From Dyadobacter sp. SG02 (GTDB lineage Bacteria; Bacteroidota; Bacteroidia; Cytophagales; Spirosomataceae), in the NCBI RefSeq assembly GCF_900109045.1, contig NZ_FNYL01000013.1:1-64000 (forward strand): 64,000 nt of DNA, read 5' to 3'. The first letter of the stretch is position 1. Each line of letters opens with the position of its first letter. The notes beneath the pieces are model-generated. The model made no database searches and was not told the origin of the DNA. It was given only the letters and a program-made list of their open reading frames with translations. The position numbers were made by a program, and so were the translations under genes. This document shows positions 62,701 to 64,000 of the stretch, piece by piece.

Positions 62701-64000
62701 ATGCGTTTGTTGAAGTATCGCTGCGCTCTCGTAGTAGTACTACTGGTACAGCAGCTAACTAACGTTACGGCTCAAAATAAGAGGGATTACAACCTCTATC
62801 TCAAAAGTGGTACAGTCACCCCGGTGCCGACGTTGGAACTTGCCCGAAATCGAACGAATAATACCCTTCGATACGCAGGTGGTGAAGAAACAAAATTTGT
62901 AATAATCCAATTTTTTGGTATTCCGGAAAAACCCGCTGTCCAGCAGATGGAGAGCGTCGGAATTACCCTGCTCGATTACATTCCCGAGAACGCCTACACC
63001 GCCGTTGTCCACGGGGAGCCTGATCGCAACGTGCTGCAAGCTGCCGGGGCCAGGGCTGTTTTGGAGCTCGAACCGGCACAGAAGATCCAGCCTGCATTGC
63101 TGAGTCTTAACTTGCCCGCGCACGCGATCCGGGAAGCGGGAAAAGTCGATGTGCGGATCAGCTATGTCAAAACAATAGGGGCCGATAGCGTCGCGAAAGC
63201 GCTCGGTAACCGTCAGGTGCAGGTGCTTTCCAATGCTTTGGATACTTACCAGATCGTCGAGGCTCGGGTAGCCATCGAGGGACTGCTTGCCCTGGCCGGG
63301 TTGCCGTGGGTACAATATATAGAGGCAGTGCCGCCGCCGGAAGAACCGCTCAACGACAGGAGCCAGGCCGGAACGCGGGGGAGTGTACTGGCATCGGCCT
63401 TACCCGGTCAAAGACAGCTCAGCGGCGATGGGGTAGTGATCGGTATCGGCGATAGCGGGCTGTTGCAGGAACACATCGACCTGAGCACGAGGGTGATCAG
63501 CTCCAATGTCGAGAGCAGCTACTGGCACGGCGTGCATGTGGCCGGTGTAGCTGCGGGTGGAGGCATTCTGAACGAAAGATACAAGGGATATGCGCCAAAG
63601 GCCTCGTTGATCAAGCGCACCAATTCTGAAATCTGGAAACAAGCCTCCAATCTCGTGCGCGATTTCGGGATGGTCATCACCAACAACTCCTATGGTGGCA
63701 GCGTCTGCCCGGATTATGGCGTCTATTCCTTCGATTCCTACATTCTCGATCGTCAGGCCAGCGATCTGCCGAGCTTGCAGCATGTGTTTGCGGTAGGGAA
63801 TAGCGGGCTGGAAGGTCCCTGCCCGGGTGGTATTGCCGGTTTTGGCAATGTGATCGGAGGAAGTATTTCTTCGAAAAACGTGATTACCGCGGGGAATCTC
63901 AGTACCGCCGGTCTTATTAATCTCACTTCAAGTAAGGGACCCACTCAGGACGGGCGCATTAAACCGGAGATCATCGCTCCCGGGACCAACATCACCTCTA
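62701..64000 (+). CDS. Secreted subtilisin-like serine peptidase (S8), partial
   Basis: The frame is open from ATG 62701 to the window end and covers 433 residues. A signal peptide (about 1-24, NVTAQ) is followed by a pro-domain-like region (about 30-215) and the S8 catalytic domain. Catalytic D251 is in VVIGIGDSGLLQ and H276 in WHGVHVAG. The oxyanion Asn is in VGNSG. The serine (GTS motif) would lie beyond the window. It probably acts outside the cell or in the periplasm. Whether it carries a C-terminal secretion domain (T9SS) cannot be seen. Confidence 0.9.
   Translation, partial: MRLLKYRCALVVVLLVQQLTNVTAQNKRDYNLYLKSGTVTPVPTLELARNRTNNTLRYAGGEETKFVIIQFFGIPEKPAVQQMESVGITLLDYIPENAYTAVVHGEPDRNVLQAAGARAVLELEPAQKIQPALLSLNLPAHAIREAGKVDVRISYVKTIGADSVAKALGNRQVQVLSNALDTYQIVEARVAIEGLLALAGLPWVQYIEAVPPPEEPLNDRSQAGTRGSVLASALPGQRQLSGDGVVIGIGDSGLLQEHIDLSTRVISSNVESSYWHGVHVAGVAAGGGILNERYKGYAPKASLIKRTNSEIWKQASNLVRDFGMVITNNSYGGSVCPDYGVYSFDSYILDRQASDLPSLQHVFAVGNSGLEGPCPGGIAGFGNVIGGSISSKNVITAGNLSTAGLINLTSSKGPTQDGRIKPEIIAPGTNITS

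Overview
This window looks like a chromosomal segment of a Bacteroidota bacterium of the order Cytophagales, most like Dyadobacter or a near relative in Spirosomataceae. That placement is inferred from gene content, not from a search. The evidence is four SusC/SusD outer-membrane pairs, FecI-type sigma/FecR anti-sigma pairs, LytTR two-component genes, a Reg_prop/Y_Y_Y sensor kinase, a FISUMP protein, twin-arginine-exported sugar enzymes, and several promoters matching the Bacteroidota TAnnTTTG -7 element. I found no rRNA, tRNA, CRISPR array or prophage.

Layout. 1-350: 3' end of an IS1182-like transposase. 412-11435: sugar-acid module with galactonate dehydratase (dgoD), a START-domain protein, an exported Gfo/Idh/MocA oxidoreductase, a Nudix-fold NrtR/AraR-like regulator, a large periplasmic sugar dehydrogenase with PKD and cytochrome c parts, an exported sugar isomerase-like TIM barrel, a MocR regulator diverging from a cupin gene, and a DapA-family aldolase. 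11493-14137: three paralogous small beta-barrel proteins with a VOC gene between the second and third. 14445-22405: ECF sigma, FecR, SusC with STN, SusD and an exported mannonate dehydratase. 22553-26176: LytT/LytS pair, lone ECF sigma factor and lone LytTR protein. 26244-34538: housekeeping and regulatory genes (FabH, OmpA-like, TonB-C protein, Crp/Fnr regulator, DUF2306 membrane protein, GNAT, FISUMP, SDR, HxlR, NarL-type regulator). 34535-42287: large one-TM sensor kinase, AraC regulator, an unknown protein, GH28 pectinase-like enzyme and an epoxide-hydrolase-like protein. 42540-49379: second complete sigma/FecR/SusC/SusD locus. 49618-54364: a convergent SusC/SusD pair without its own sigma system. 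54854-61152: NmrA-like SDR, then a fourth SusC/SusD pair preceded by a 63-residue FecR-like fragment. 61381-64000: class II histone-deacetylase-fold enzyme and the first part of a secreted subtilase.

How the genes work together (inference). The left third reads as a route that oxidises or rearranges sugars in the periplasm, imports the products, and dehydrates aldonates or uronates to 2-keto-3-deoxy acids (DgoD, UxuA), with the DapA-family enzyme a candidate aldolase. The SusC/SusD pairs supply outer-membrane uptake. The two SusC proteins carrying an STN signalling domain are the two that have an intact sigma/FecR pair. The two lacking STN have none, or only a remnant.

I did not find a clearly new multi-gene system. 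The most interesting leads are: the exported sugar-acid module under a Nudix-box-degenerate regulator; the STN/FecR concordance and the FecR fragment; a family of GTCAGG-rich 3' intergenic elements; a perfect 22-bp palindrome beside a Crp/Fnr gene; three tandem barrel paralogues with cysteine-bearing variable segments; and two unannotated small membrane proteins.
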